This document shows positions 1 to 8,159 of a DNA stretch of 64,000 nucleotides, in pieces (position 1 is the stretch's first letter; the number at the start of each line of letters is the position of its first letter). The notes beneath the pieces were generated by a model. That model had not been told where the DNA came from and searched no databases. It saw nothing but the letters and a program-made list of their open reading frames with translations. The stretch is from assembly GCA_035529895.1 (NCBI GenBank), contig DATKVV010000070.1, forward strand, positions 124,001-188,000. Direction: 5' to 3'. The translations under genes were made by a program, and so were the position numbers. Source of the DNA: JAUWKC01 sp035529895. GTDB lineage: Bacteria; Planctomycetota; Phycisphaerae; Sedimentisphaerales; Anaerobacaceae.

Positions 1-82
1 GGATGCCACAATTCGCGCCGCCTCGAACCACAGACCTGGACTTTTTCAGGGGTGTGCCAAGCAACACCCACGACTACTGTTC

Positions 83-328
83 TTACGGCCAGAGTTTTTC
101 CTCAAAACAGCTCTCCATAACTTTGGCGAAGTCCTTAAAGTTAGTCACCTCCGGCTGCTCACCGCTGAAGAGATTGACCGATGACGTGAGCAGGAATTCC
201 CCGGTCGGCTCGGTAGCAAGCCAGGCAACTTCGGCCTGCGAGAGACCGTAGTCGTAGATGCGAACGTCGTCTATTGCGCCTTCAAATGGAGTGTCGTTGG
301 CGTCGCCCTTGGCCTTGTTGCCTATGCC
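83..328 (-). pseudogene. C-terminal remnant of a LamG (ConA-like) secreted protein
   Basis: Read on the minus strand, this 81-codon open stretch contains the classic end of a LamG/concanavalin-A-like domain (GAIDDVRIYDYGLSQAEV). It then ends in a tail NFKDFAKVMESCFEEKLWP followed by TAA. That tail resembles the conserved C-terminal end of many secreted planctomycete LamG proteins (family knowledge from memory). An in-frame TGA lies just upstream at 329-331 and there is no start codon or room for the rest of the beta sandwich, so the gene is truncated or frameshifted. It may instead be the downstream part of a gene broken by an assembly error. A weak GGGTGT/ACACCC hairpin at 50-69 follows it without a T run. 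Confidence 0.55.
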
Positions 329-447
329 TCATGATAACGAATGTGAAAGTAGATGTAGTTACCATCGCCTCGAAGACGACCTGCAAACTCATAATTAGTT
401 TGACCATGTTTGCCAACCGGCAGGGTGCAAAATGATGTTCCGTCCAT
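322..447 (-). pseudogene. Short fragment between the DUF1080 gene and the LamG remnant
   Basis: A 41-codon minus-strand ORF begins with ATG and ends in TAG two bases into the LamG remnant. It is in a different frame from that remnant. It reads sensibly (FAGRLRGDGNYIYFHIRYHEA is its last half) but I do not recognise the family. It follows the DUF1080 stop by 21 bases. It may be a piece of the same broken secreted protein as the LamG tail, which would make the junction near 325 a frameshift or small deletion. It could also be chance coding-like sequence. Confidence 0.25.
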
Positions 448-468
448 GGCCTTTGGTGTCAAAGTTCG

Positions 469-1131
469 TCAGCGCACCTGCGGTATGACTCTGATTTTTA
501 TATCCTTATACCACGCCTCCGTCGGCGGGCCGCCATGTATCTGCAGGCCGATGACGCCTGCCTCTTCCACAGACTCATCAGGCTCAGTGTAATCAACCGT
601 TTGATATCCGTTCATCCACAATTGTACTCGGGGGCCGACGCATCGAATAACGTATTCGTTCCAGTCATTGGGCTTTAGCGCCTGACGCAGTCGTTGTGGG
701 TCCGGCTTCGCCAGGATTCGGTGGCGCCTTCCCTCATCATACAGGCAGCCCCAGAAATGCTGTCCCATGTCTGCCTGGTATCCGACCATATCGTTGTGGT
801 TTGGAATGCGCCGGCTCCGAATCTGAATACCTGCATTCGCCGTCGCCGGATCGCCAAGGAGCTTCACCTTCAGGCTCAGCTCAAAATCCCTGTAGACCTT
901 TTCTGTGCAAAGGAATTCATTGCGGGGGACCGCCTGTTCGAGACTCCCGCCTACAATCGCCCCGTCCTGAATCCGGAAGTGGTCGAGATTGCCTTCCCAT
1001 CCGTTGAACGTCCTGCCGTCAAATAGCACTACGGTGCGCGCTTCCTGCGATGCGCATCCGCTGAACGAAAGCGCTGCAGAAACACATATCGCACCCAACA
1101 GGACAACATTGCTCAACACTCTTTTGCTCAT
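469..1131 (-). CDS. DUF1080 (3-keto-disaccharide hydrolase fold) lipoprotein
   Basis: This is a 220-residue protein of the DUF1080 family (PF06439), a ConA-like beta sandwich now often named 3-keto-disaccharide hydrolase. Such proteins are abundant in planctomycetes and act on glycans in the periplasm. The N-terminus is a lipoprotein signal: a basic start, a hydrophobic run, then LSFSGC with Cys as the likely acylated residue near position 26. The family's opening motif follows (VVLFDGRTFNGWEG), then the domain core with GIQIRSRRIP and GVIGLQIHGGPPTEAWYKDI, which is typical of the C-terminal strands. The length is usual for a single-domain member. It is followed closely by the broken LamG fragments on the same strand. 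The exact substrate cannot be told from sequence. Confidence 0.88.
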   Translation of the reverse strand: MSKRVLSNVVLLGAICVSAALSFSGCASQEARTVVLFDGRTFNGWEGNLDHFRIQDGAIVGGSLEQAVPRNEFLCTEKVYRDFELSLKVKLLGDPATANAGIQIRSRRIPNHNDMVGYQADMGQHFWGCLYDEGRRHRILAKPDPQRLRQALKPNDWNEYVIRCVGPRVQLWMNGYQTVDYTEPDESVEEAGVIGLQIHGGPPTEAWYKDIKIRVIPQVR

Positions 1132-1374
1132 TTTCGGCCCCTTTACCGCGACAATAAGAATTCAACACTTAGCACACGCACTCGTGCCCATATATGCACG
1201 CCCCGGAAGCATCATTTTTCAATCATTAGCAAATCTGTCTTAAGATTGCAAGTATTCTCCTCAGCATTCCGCGTCTTGTCTGTTTCAGTTGGGTACAGAG
1301 GTTTCCGTTTGAAACAGGCCCTGACTCGTTGTCTTTTCGCGCTTGATTTGATAGCATAACCCTGTCGAATGGAT

Positions 1375-1402
1375 TTTGATAATGGGCATTAAATGCTATA
1401 AG
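1375..1402 (+). promoter_or_regulatory. Candidate promoter upstream of the GH4 gene
   Basis: TTTGAT (1375-1380), a 16-base spacer and TATAAG (1397-1402) resemble a sigma-70 promoter and point at the GH4 gene 100 bases downstream. Read as TTGATA the spacer is 15. The match is modest. The 370-base gap from 1132 to 1501 holds no ORF I would accept. It holds only this signal, the inverted repeat that follows it and a few GTTTC/GAAAC half-sites near 1275-1313. Confidence 0.3.
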
Positions 1403-1434
1403 GGCGTTTCCCAAAGGGATAAATTGGAAACGCC
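1403..1434. promoter_or_regulatory. Inverted repeat, possible operator for the GH4 gene
   Basis: Perfect 9-base arms GGCGTTTCC and GGAAACGCC are separated by 14 bases and start directly after the candidate -10 box. The position fits a repressor site over the transcription start. It could equally be a 5' leader hairpin. The regulator is not identifiable from the window. Confidence 0.45.
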
Positions 1435-1501
1435 AGATTGATGGTGTGCGGGAATTCCCGTCTGCAGGACGTCCGAATCCAACGGAATAAGGAGACCAAA
1501 A

Positions 1502-2935
1502 ATGGCAAAGAAAATAGCAATGATAGGCGCCGGCAGCATTGTCTTCTGCAAGACGCTCATGAGCGACATTATGGCCACGCCCGCGCTGGCCGACAGCGAG
1601 TTTGCGTTGATGAGTCTGACCGAGCCGAAGTTGCGCCGAATGGAGAGCTTCGGCAGGCGTATGCTCAAGGAAAACAATCTGCCGGGCCGCGTCTGGGCAA
1701 CTCTTGACCGTGCCGAGGCACTCAAGGATGCCGATTTTGTGGTGGTTATGATTCAGGTCGGCGGTGTCAATGCATTCGAGATTGACTATAAGGTTCCGCT
1801 TAAGTACGGCGTGGACCAGTGCGTCGGTGATACGCTGGGACCAGGTGGGGTGTTTCGGGGGCTTAGGACTATAACGGTTCTTGTTGAGATTGCCCGTGAT
1901 ATGGAAAAGCTTGCGAAGAATGGCGCAGTTATGCTTCAGTATGCCAATCCGATGGCTACCAACTGCCTGGCGCTGGGCAAGTCCACGGGGGTACAGTTCG
2001 TCGGCCTTTGTCATGGTGTTCAGACCACGCTTGACCTTATATCTCGTTACTGTGAGGTCCCCAAGGACGAGATAACTTATCTCTGTGGCGGGACAAATCA
2101 TATGGACTGGTTCCTTACGCTCGAACACAGGGGCCGCGACCTGTATCCCGTTTTGCGGGAGGTTTTTGAGAAACCCGAGTACTACAAGAGCGAAAAGGTA
2201 AGGGCCGAGGTATTTCGTCACTTCGGTTATTTCATGACCGAAACCACGGGGCATTTGAGCGAGTATGTGCCCTGGTTCCGCAAGAACGAAGAAGCAATGG
2301 CCTTGTACTGTGATGAGCCGGGTTTCGGCGGCGAAAGCGGGGCGTATTACAACTGGTGCAGGACCGTCGGTGAAAAATATGCCGAACACGACCCGCTTGA
2401 GTTCGAATCTGCCGTTATCGAGGACCGGAGTGTCGAGTACTGCTCATACGTAATGGAGGCGATTGTAACGGGCAGGCCCTTCCGCTTTATGGGCAATGTC
2501 CGCAACGACCGCCTGATAACAAACCTGCCGGATGGCTGTTGCGTCGAGGTGCCCACCTTTGCGGATGATACGGGGATACACCCGGCCGTGATTGGTGATT
2601 TGCCCCCGCAGTGTGCTGCTGCGTGTGCGAGCAACGTAAACGTGCAGATACTCGCTGCCGAGGCGGCGCTCACCGGCAACCCGGAGGCGATTGTTCACGC
2701 CCTTGCTATGGATCCGTTAACCTCCGCTGTTTGTACGCTAAGGCAGGTCAGGGAAATGTGCAGCGAGATGCTCGAGGCGCAGCGAAAGTGGCTTCCTCAG
2801 TTCGCCGGCAGGAAAATCGAGCCGAAACCGGTTATCAGTATTCCCAGGAACTGCAAAGCGGTGGAGGTTCCGCTGGACCCGGCTATGGCGATTGGCAAAA
2901 GGTTTATGACCCTGATTGAGCGTAAGCTGGATTAA
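1502..2935 (+). CDS. Glycoside hydrolase family 4, alpha-galactosidase (MelA)-like
   Basis: This 477-residue enzyme belongs to GH4, whose members hydrolyse glycosides by an NAD+- and Mn2+-dependent oxidation, elimination and reduction route in the cytoplasm. The Rossmann start GAGS is at residues 9-12. The GDTLGPGGVFRGLR segment (109-122) is typical of the alpha-galactosidase/alpha-glucuronidase branch. NPMA is at 149-152, and Cys170 (in CHG) with His200 (in GTNHMDW) are the expected metal ligands. A strong AAGGAGA ribosome site lies 6-7 bases before the ATG. Length fits the family (about 430-480). Galactoside, galacturonide or glucuronide specificity cannot be settled here. The gene stands alone, facing the convergent aminotransferase gene. 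Confidence 0.9.
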   Translation: MAKKIAMIGAGSIVFCKTLMSDIMATPALADSEFALMSLTEPKLRRMESFGRRMLKENNLPGRVWATLDRAEALKDADFVVVMIQVGGVNAFEIDYKVPLKYGVDQCVGDTLGPGGVFRGLRTITVLVEIARDMEKLAKNGAVMLQYANPMATNCLALGKSTGVQFVGLCHGVQTTLDLISRYCEVPKDEITYLCGGTNHMDWFLTLEHRGRDLYPVLREVFEKPEYYKSEKVRAEVFRHFGYFMTETTGHLSEYVPWFRKNEEAMALYCDEPGFGGESGAYYNWCRTVGEKYAEHDPLEFESAVIEDRSVEYCSYVMEAIVTGRPFRFMGNVRNDRLITNLPDGCCVEVPTFADDTGIHPAVIGDLPPQCAAACASNVNVQILAAEAALTGNPEAIVHALAMDPLTSAVCTLRQVREMCSEMLEAQRKWLPQFAGRKIEPKPVISIPRNCKAVEVPLDPAMAIGKRFMTLIERKLD

Positions 2936-3063
2936 CCGGCTCTTTGAGGACATGCCGCCTGCAAGGGTGGAAAACCTGCCGGGGGCAACTTCGACTACGC
3001 AGGGCCGCTTACCGAGATGGTCCTGTTGGGAAATCGGCATGCCCTTTGTGGATTCCGTTGCTG

Positions 3064-4173
3064 TTATACCAGACCGCACAGAATCTCAACGCCCTGCTGT
3101 ATTTTCTCGTCGGTGGTTGCGTAGCATATTCTAAAGTGGGTATCTCTCTCGCTGAATATGTTGCCGGGGATTATTAGGACCCTGTTTTTGATTGCTTTTT
3201 CCACGAACCGGGTGGCGGAGCCGTCCGGCGCCTTGACGAATGCGTAAAATGCACCGCCCGGCTTGACGAGATCAAACTTCCCCTTAAGGCCATCATAAAT
3301 CAGGTCCCGTTTCTTACTGTAAGCGTCAATATAATCGCTGACGTCATAATCGAGGGCCGCGATAGCCGCTTTTTGGAACGGTGTGGGCGTACAAACAAAG
3401 GTGTACTGTTGTATTTTTGTCATCTCATCGAGCACAGGTGCTAAACATTCACGGACGGCCACGTAACCCAGCCGCCAGCCCGTCATCGCGTAAGACTTTC
3501 CCAGGCCTCGCAAGAGAAGGGTCTTATCATAGTAACTGGCTATACTTGCGAAGGGTACGTCGTAGCAGTATTTTTCGTATATCTCGTCGGACAGGACAAT
3601 TACATCATGCTCGGCGGCCACCTCGGCAAGGGCCTTTACGCGCTCTTCGGAGTACACCGCGCCGCTCGGGTTGCACGGGGAATTGACTATTATCAGCTTC
3701 GTCTTGTCGGTAATGCTCTCGGCTATTTTGTCCACAGGCAGTTGGAAATCGGGATAGCAGTCAACAAAAACACACTTGCCGCCCAGCATATTGACGACGT
3801 GCTTGTAAATTACGAAATAGGGGTCGGGTATAATCACCTCATCGCCCGGGTCGACAAGAGCCAGGAATGCCAGCAACAGCCCTCCGCTTACCCCGCTGGC
3901 CACCAGTACCGCCGGTCTTTTCCAGCCGAACTGCTCTTTTACCTGCTCGGCTATTTTCCGCTTCAAGAGCTCATCGCCGGCGGTCTGGGAATACTTGTTA
4001 AAGCCGGCCCTGATGGCCTTTATGGCTTCCTCTTTCAACGGCTCAGGAACATCGAAGTCCGGCTGACCAATTGAAAAGTCAATCGCGTCTTTCACCGTCG
4101 CCCCTAGCGCAAACGCTTTTCTGATGCCGCTGGCTTCGATCCTGCTCATTCTTTCTGCTATGTGTTTTCGCAT
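3064..4173 (-). CDS. Class I/II pyridoxal-phosphate aminotransferase (aspartate type)
   Basis: A 369-residue fold-type I aminotransferase, closest by motif to the aspartate/aromatic Ig subgroup. From the start chosen at 4173 (MRKHIAERM), the SIGQPDFDVP segment gives the substrate-binding loop. NSPCNPSG contains Asn168, DEIYEKYCY follows, and Lys226 in LRGLGKSYAMTGWRLGY is the PLP Schiff-base lysine. The last Arg in RICYA near the C-terminus should bind the substrate carboxylate. The ORF is open to 4194, and a second candidate start (MSRIEASG) lies at 4149. It probably transfers amino groups between aspartate or similar amino acids and 2-oxoglutarate. Specificity within the subgroup is uncertain. 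Confidence 0.87.
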   Translation of the reverse strand: MRKHIAERMSRIEASGIRKAFALGATVKDAIDFSIGQPDFDVPEPLKEEAIKAIRAGFNKYSQTAGDELLKRKIAEQVKEQFGWKRPAVLVASGVSGGLLLAFLALVDPGDEVIIPDPYFVIYKHVVNMLGGKCVFVDCYPDFQLPVDKIAESITDKTKLIIVNSPCNPSGAVYSEERVKALAEVAAEHDVIVLSDEIYEKYCYDVPFASIASYYDKTLLLRGLGKSYAMTGWRLGYVAVRECLAPVLDEMTKIQQYTFVCTPTPFQKAAIAALDYDVSDYIDAYSKKRDLIYDGLKGKFDLVKPGGAFYAFVKAPDGSATRFVEKAIKNRVLIIPGNIFSERDTHFRICYATTDEKIQQGVEILCGLV

Positions 4174-4517
4174 CTGAGCACCATAACAATGCAACTACAG
4201 TAAACTAATTAAGCGCCTATTTATTGCCTGCACCCGAAAGTCTGGCCCGAGGTAAGCAAACCCGCCCGGCCACACTTCCCACGTCCTCAGGGCTTCTCGC
4301 TTCTCCTGTATCCTTCCGTTCAGAACCACCCGGCCGCAGTTACACTCGGGCGGCAATTACGTTGTCTGACCCTTCATTATACACTATGATTTTCTGACGG
4401 AAAACACATGTTTCGGTTTCTTCCGCAGGAGCGCATGACCGCGTAACCGAAGGTTACACCTTAGAGTTATCTCCGCCGTGTTTCCTGTTGTGATAGAATC
4501 ATCAACTTCGCAAGGCT

Positions 4518-4692
4518 GGGGTAGTGTCAAGGTCTAAGCGCGCATTTTTAAGAAGTAGCTCTCAATTTAATCGCTTCCTTTCCCTGCCCAGCCCATGGGC
4601 TGAGCAGAACAGGGAGATAACCAAGTTGAGAGATACTTTTCAAAAACATGCGCAACTTTCTTGACACTACCTTACCTTCTCGACACTACCCC
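4518..4692. mobile_element. MITE-like inverted-repeat element, no coding capacity
   Basis: The left end begins GGGTAGTGTCAAGG and continues to about 4567. Its right-hand partner, 4622-4671, is an imperfect reverse complement over about 48 bases (both arms read GTAGTGTCAAG, then GCGCAT-like, TTTTT, AAGTA, CTCTCAA). A second copy of the outer GACACTACCCC end lies at 4682-4692. The centre is a shorter hairpin built on a 14-base palindrome (4589-4602) flanked by CCCTG/CAGGG. There is no ORF. This is the structure of a non-autonomous transposable element, or a folded intergenic repeat. I cannot name a parent insertion sequence. The rest of the gap, 4195-4517, shows nothing I recognise. Confidence 0.5.
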
Positions 4693-4695
4693 CAA

Positions 4696-4731
4696 CACAA
4701 AAAGGACTCACCATTTAACGCAAGTCCTTTA
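4696..4731 (-). terminator. Intrinsic terminator after the initiator tRNA
   Basis: On the minus strand AAAGGACT, a 14-base loop, AGTCCTTT and then a further run of T form a rho-independent terminator. It begins 11 bases beyond the tRNA 3' end. It closes the rpoA-rplQ-HIT-tRNA transcription unit and lies next to the inverted-repeat element. Confidence 0.75.
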
Positions 4732-4741
4732 TTAAAACGAA

Positions 4742-4815
4742 TAGCGGGGGCAGGATTCGAACCTGCGACCTCCGGGTTATGGGCCCGACGAGCTACCAGA
4801 CTGCTCTACCCCGCG
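4742..4815 (-). tRNA. tRNA-fMet (CAU), initiator type, with C33
   Basis: A 74-base cloverleaf with anticodon CAT. Three G-C pairs close the anticodon stem (CGGG/CCCG) and the 1-72 position is mismatched (C1 opposite U72, then A73). Both are hallmarks of bacterial initiator tRNA, although the usual mismatch is C1-A72. CCA is not encoded. The anticodon loop reads CCCATAA, so position 33 is C where U is nearly universal. The rest (TTCGAAT T-loop, GGTAGCTCG D-loop region) is ordinary. It lies downstream of the HIT gene on the same strand and ahead of a terminator. Confidence 0.93.
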
Positions 4816-4870
4816 GTCACCAAAGTATCATACCACAAACAGCTTCCCTCATCAAGAGTGCCTATAAAAA

Positions 4871-5287
4871 TTAGAGATTTTCGCGGATTCTAACAGCGAG
4901 TTGCTCCATTCTGCCCTCTTGATACTTATAGGAAGGCCAGCGGTCAAAAAGGCCATCTCCGACGTTGCGAGGAATTATATGAAAATGCAAATGCGGGACA
5001 AGCTGACCAGCCGCCCTGCCGTTATTACATAACACATTATAACCATCAGAATCCGTTGCGGCCGCCACGGCTCCAACGATTTTGCCGAGACGTGAACAAA
5101 TCCGTCCCAGGAGTTCAGCAGGGCAATCGTGCAATCGCTCAAAATGCTGCTTGGGAATAACCAAAGCGTGACCATCGCTCACAGGCCCGATATCCAAAAA
5201 AGCAAGAATCACCTCGTCCTCATAAATCTTTGTAACAGGAATGAGGCCCGCCACCATCTTGCAAAAAACGCAATCATTCACGCTCAT
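4871..5287 (-). CDS. HIT-family nucleotide-binding protein
   Basis: A 138-residue histidine-triad protein of the HINT branch, predicted to hydrolyse nucleoside phosphoramidates or related nucleotide adducts. The N-terminal CVFC pair (residues 6 and 9) is typical of HINT-like bacterial members, although the second zinc pair is reduced. The signature HLHFHII is at 99-105 with the catalytic middle His at 101-103. I chose ATG 5287 because GGAGG precedes it. A TTG at 5305 would add six residues. The gene follows rplQ by about 30 bases and precedes the tRNA-fMet gene, so it is probably cotranscribed with the alpha operon. Confidence 0.88.
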   Translation of the reverse strand: MSVNDCVFCKMVAGLIPVTKIYEDEVILAFLDIGPVSDGHALVIPKQHFERLHDCPAELLGRICSRLGKIVGAVAAATDSDGYNVLCNNGRAAGQLVPHLHFHIIPRNVGDGLFDRWPSYKYQEGRMEQLAVRIRENL

Positions 5288-5316
5288 TCCGCCGCCATCC
5301 TCCAAAGGACAAGCTG

Positions 5317-5874
5317 CTAATCGGACGCCTCTGCCTTGCTATCCGTTTCTACAATTTCTTGTGCTTCCATGGCTTCTGCAGCCTTAGTAGTATCTTCAAG
5401 CTCGGCCGTCTTTTTTGCTCGTTTGCGAGAACCTTTTTCAGCAGCGGCTCGCGGCCCCTTTTTTGAGGTTTCTTCCGCCCCAACAAGCTGAAGCAAAACC
5501 AACTGGCCGTTGTCACCCAGCCTTCTCAAAGACAGATGGATAATTCTGGTATAACCGCCCGGTCTGTCAAGATATCGAGGGCCGAGGTCACTGAACAACT
5601 TTCCAATTACCGTTGTCTTCTTCAGCGTCTTGTCATCTTCATGAGTTATAATGTCCCGATTGCCAAGCATAGCGATAGCGCGACGCCTGGCAGACAGCGT
5701 GCCTTGCTTTGCAATCGTGATTAACTTCTCGGCAAAGGCTTTCGCCTCTTTGGCCTTTTCAATCGTCGTAGAAACGGTTTCGTGCTCAAAAAGCGAAGCA
5801 ACCAGATTTCGGCGCATGGCCAGTCGATGTTCACTTGATCGACTTAACTGGCGCCCTGCTACTCTGTGACGCAT
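5317..5874 (-). CDS. rplQ: 50S ribosomal protein L17 with charged C-terminal tail
   Basis: L17 sits at the exit-tunnel side of the large subunit. The first 133 or so residues are a normal L17 core (RHRVAGRQLSRSSEHRLA start, LSARRRAIAMLGNRD, GGYTRIIHLSLRRLGDN). After it comes a tail of about 50 residues rich in Lys, Ala and Glu, making the protein 185 residues against about 120-130 in most bacteria. The tail looks disordered. The gene follows rpoA, the usual end of the alpha operon. Confidence 0.96.
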   Translation of the reverse strand: MRHRVAGRQLSRSSEHRLAMRRNLVASLFEHETVSTTIEKAKEAKAFAEKLITIAKQGTLSARRRAIAMLGNRDIITHEDDKTLKKTTVIGKLFSDLGPRYLDRPGGYTRIIHLSLRRLGDNGQLVLLQLVGAEETSKKGPRAAAEKGSRKRAKKTAELEDTTKAAEAMEAQEIVETDSKAEASD

Positions 5875-5944
5875 ATTCCCAAATCCCCTAATTACTAATG
5901 CCCGGTGTATAAGTCACAATTTCCTGTGTCCGTCGACCTTCCGC

Positions 5945-6949
5945 TTATACACCTGTCATCCCCAAAGACAAACCTATATCGGCAAGCTTTCTCTTTACTT
6001 CTCGCAGACTGGTTTTACCAAAGCTCCGAATTTTCAGCAAATCCGCCTCCGTCATTGCCGCCAATTGGCCCACCGTTTCGACCTTTACCGACTCAAGACA
6101 GTTGCTGGCCCTTACCGACAACTCCAATTCCTGAATAGGCGTTTTCAGTTTTTCGGCCAATTCCTCGTCGACTTCTTCTTCCGCCTCCATCTCTTCTTCT
6201 GCAATCACCTGCTCGGCAACGGTCTGTTCTCCGAGCTCGAAGTACTGGATAAACGGATTTATGTGCTTGCGCAAAATCTTGGCGGCCTCCACCAGCGCCA
6301 TTTCAGGAGTAACTGTTCCGTTGGTCCAAATCTCCAGAATAAGCTTGTCGTAATTCGTTCGCTGACCCACGCGCGTATCCTCGGTTGTGTAACGAACTCT
6401 TATCACCGGCGAATACACAGCGTCTACCAATATCACACCGATTTCCTGGTCAAACCTGTCCATCGCAGCGATACGTTCGGAAGCCGGCATATAGCCCCGA
6501 CCCTTCTCGACCACCATTTCCATCTCAAAGTTTACATCTTCAGTCAGAGTGGCTATCACCATGTCTTTGTTCATTATTTCTATTGCCGGGTCCGCAACTA
6601 TATCGGCCGCCGTCACGACCCCGGCTTTGTTTGCCGAAACCCGCATCGTTTTCGGCCCTTCGCCCTGCAGACGGACCACCAGATTCTTAACATTCAAAAC
6701 GATGTCGGTTACATCCTCCATCACACCCTTTATCGACGTAAACTCATGGTCCACCCCCTTTGCCTTCAGAGATGTTACGGCACTACCTTCCAAAGATGAA
6801 AGCAATACGCGTCTCAGGCCGTTACCGATGGTGGTGCCAAAACCACGCTCGAAAGGCTCGATAAAAAATCGGCCATATTTGTCACTTGACACCGCGGTGT
6901 CTCGTTCGACACGAGTCGGTAACTCCAAACCACGCCATTTAACTCGCAT
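5945..6949 (-). CDS. rpoA: RNA polymerase alpha subunit
   Basis: The 334-residue alpha subunit seeds polymerase assembly and contacts upstream promoter DNA and activators. The N-terminal dimerisation domain (about 1-235) shows GFGTTIGNGLRRVLLSSL. An acidic linker (EEEMEAEEEVDEE) follows. The C-terminal domain (about 255-334) carries the helix-hairpin-helix stretch LLKIRSFGKTSLREVKRKL. Length and layout are standard. It lies between rpsD and rplQ, the conserved alpha-operon order. Confidence 0.97.
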   Translation of the reverse strand: MRVKWRGLELPTRVERDTAVSSDKYGRFFIEPFERGFGTTIGNGLRRVLLSSLEGSAVTSLKAKGVDHEFTSIKGVMEDVTDIVLNVKNLVVRLQGEGPKTMRVSANKAGVVTAADIVADPAIEIMNKDMVIATLTEDVNFEMEMVVEKGRGYMPASERIAAMDRFDQEIGVILVDAVYSPVIRVRYTTEDTRVGQRTNYDKLILEIWTNGTVTPEMALVEAAKILRKHINPFIQYFELGEQTVAEQVIAEEEMEAEEEVDEELAEKLKTPIQELELSVRASNCLESVKVETVGQLAAMTEADLLKIRSFGKTSLREVKRKLADIGLSLGMTGV

Positions 6950-7032
6950 ATATGCCTCCTGTAAGTAACGGCTACTAAAGCTTCACTATCCGCCAGTACA
7001 ACTTGAAATCGAAACACTTAACCCAGCCAACG

Positions 7033-7665
7033 CTACCTCGAACACAACTCCACTACCAACTGCTCTTGAACAGGAATCTGAATATCATCTCGTGTCGGCA
7101 TGGCAACAATGGTAGCTTCCTGTCTCTCGCGGTCCAACTGCAGCCAACTTTGTGTAGTAAAGTTCGGGTTTACTTCCAACTGCTGCTTTATCTTTTTGAC
7201 GCTCTTGTCGGAACCCTTGACGGTCATCTTGTCTCCCAATTTTGTAGTGTAATCGCCAACATTAACCTTGCGACCGTTCACATAAATATGGCCGTGGGAA
7301 ATCAACTGCCTGGCCGCCTTGCGAGAGGGCGCAAAATTCAACTTATATACGACGTTATCCAATCGCCTTTCCAACAGTTGCAGCAGAATCTCACCTGTAT
7401 TACCCTTCATCCGCTCCGCTTTGTGGAAATACCTCATAAACTGCCGTTCGAAAAGTCCGTAGTATCTTTTGACTTTCTGCTTTTCACGGAGCCGAACAGC
7501 GTAATCGCTTGCCCTGCCTCTGCGCCAACCGTGCATGCCAGGAGCCAGACTGCGCTGTTTCTTTTCTACCGGGCATTTGGCCGTCTCACACCTGACGCCC
7601 TTAAGCATCAGTTTCATTCCCTCGCGACGGCAATATTTACAAGATGAACCAAGATAACGTCCCAT
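7033..7665 (-). CDS. rpsD: 30S ribosomal protein S4, zinc-binding type
   Basis: S4 nucleates assembly of the 16S 5' domain. The protein has 210 residues. Cys9, Cys12, Cys26 and Cys31 form the N-terminal zinc knuckle of the C+ type. The S4 RNA-binding domain is visible at about 98-160 (LERRLDNVVYKLNFAPSRK, ARQLISHGHIYVNG). Order rpsM-rpsK-rpsD-rpoA is conserved. In many bacteria S4 represses this operon, but no specific leader structure was identified here. Confidence 0.97.
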   Translation of the reverse strand: MGRYLGSSCKYCRREGMKLMLKGVRCETAKCPVEKKQRSLAPGMHGWRRGRASDYAVRLREKQKVKRYYGLFERQFMRYFHKAERMKGNTGEILLQLLERRLDNVVYKLNFAPSRKAARQLISHGHIYVNGRKVNVGDYTTKLGDKMTVKGSDKSVKKIKQQLEVNPNFTTQSWLQLDRERQEATIVAMPTRDDIQIPVQEQLVVELCSR

Positions 7666-7718
7666 TTGCTTTATTTGTCTCCAAGAATCCTAATGGGAAC
7701 CCATTGGGCCCCCGGTTT

Positions 7719-8099
7719 TTACACCCGCCTTCGTTTCGGCGGCCGACAACCGTTGTGCGGCAGCGAGGTGACATCTTCTATCGAAGCAATCCGCAGTCCC
7801 GCCTGCTGAAGAGCCGAGATGGCTGATTCCCGGCCCGAGCCAGGACCTTTAACCCTGATTTCAACCTCCCGAACACCGTTACGCATGGCTGTGTTGGCAC
7901 ACCGCTGTGCAGCCTGCTGGGCTGCAAACGGTGTGCTCTTGCGGGAACCCTTGAAACCTACGCAGCCCGCAGAACCCCAGCAGATAGTGTCGCCGTTCGG
8001 GTCCGTAATCGTGATAAGCGTATTGTTGAATGTTGCCTTTATATGCACAACAGCCCGAGCAACATTCTTTCTGATCTTTCGCTTCGCACCTTTTGCCAT
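7719..8099 (-). CDS. rpsK: 30S ribosomal protein S11
   Basis: S11 lies on the platform of the small subunit near the mRNA exit. The protein has 126 residues. The family start AKGAKRKIRKNVARAVVHI and core ATFNNTLITITDPNGDTI are clear. The conserved C-terminal end reads DVTSLPHNGCRPPKRRRV. It sits 60 bases after rpsM and 50 before rpsD, in normal alpha-operon order. Confidence 0.97.
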   Translation of the reverse strand: MAKGAKRKIRKNVARAVVHIKATFNNTLITITDPNGDTICWGSAGCVGFKGSRKSTPFAAQQAAQRCANTAMRNGVREVEIRVKGPGSGRESAISALQQAGLRIASIEDVTSLPHNGCRPPKRRRV

Positions 8100-8159
8100 T
8101 ATTGAAAAATCCTCGAATAATAAAATTGCCGCCCCGACTCAAACCGGGGCAGTCAACCC

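Noticed and set aside
1226..2389. A 387-codon minus-strand frame
   Set aside because: Antisense to the GH4 gene, which has all its catalytic residues and a strong ribosome site.
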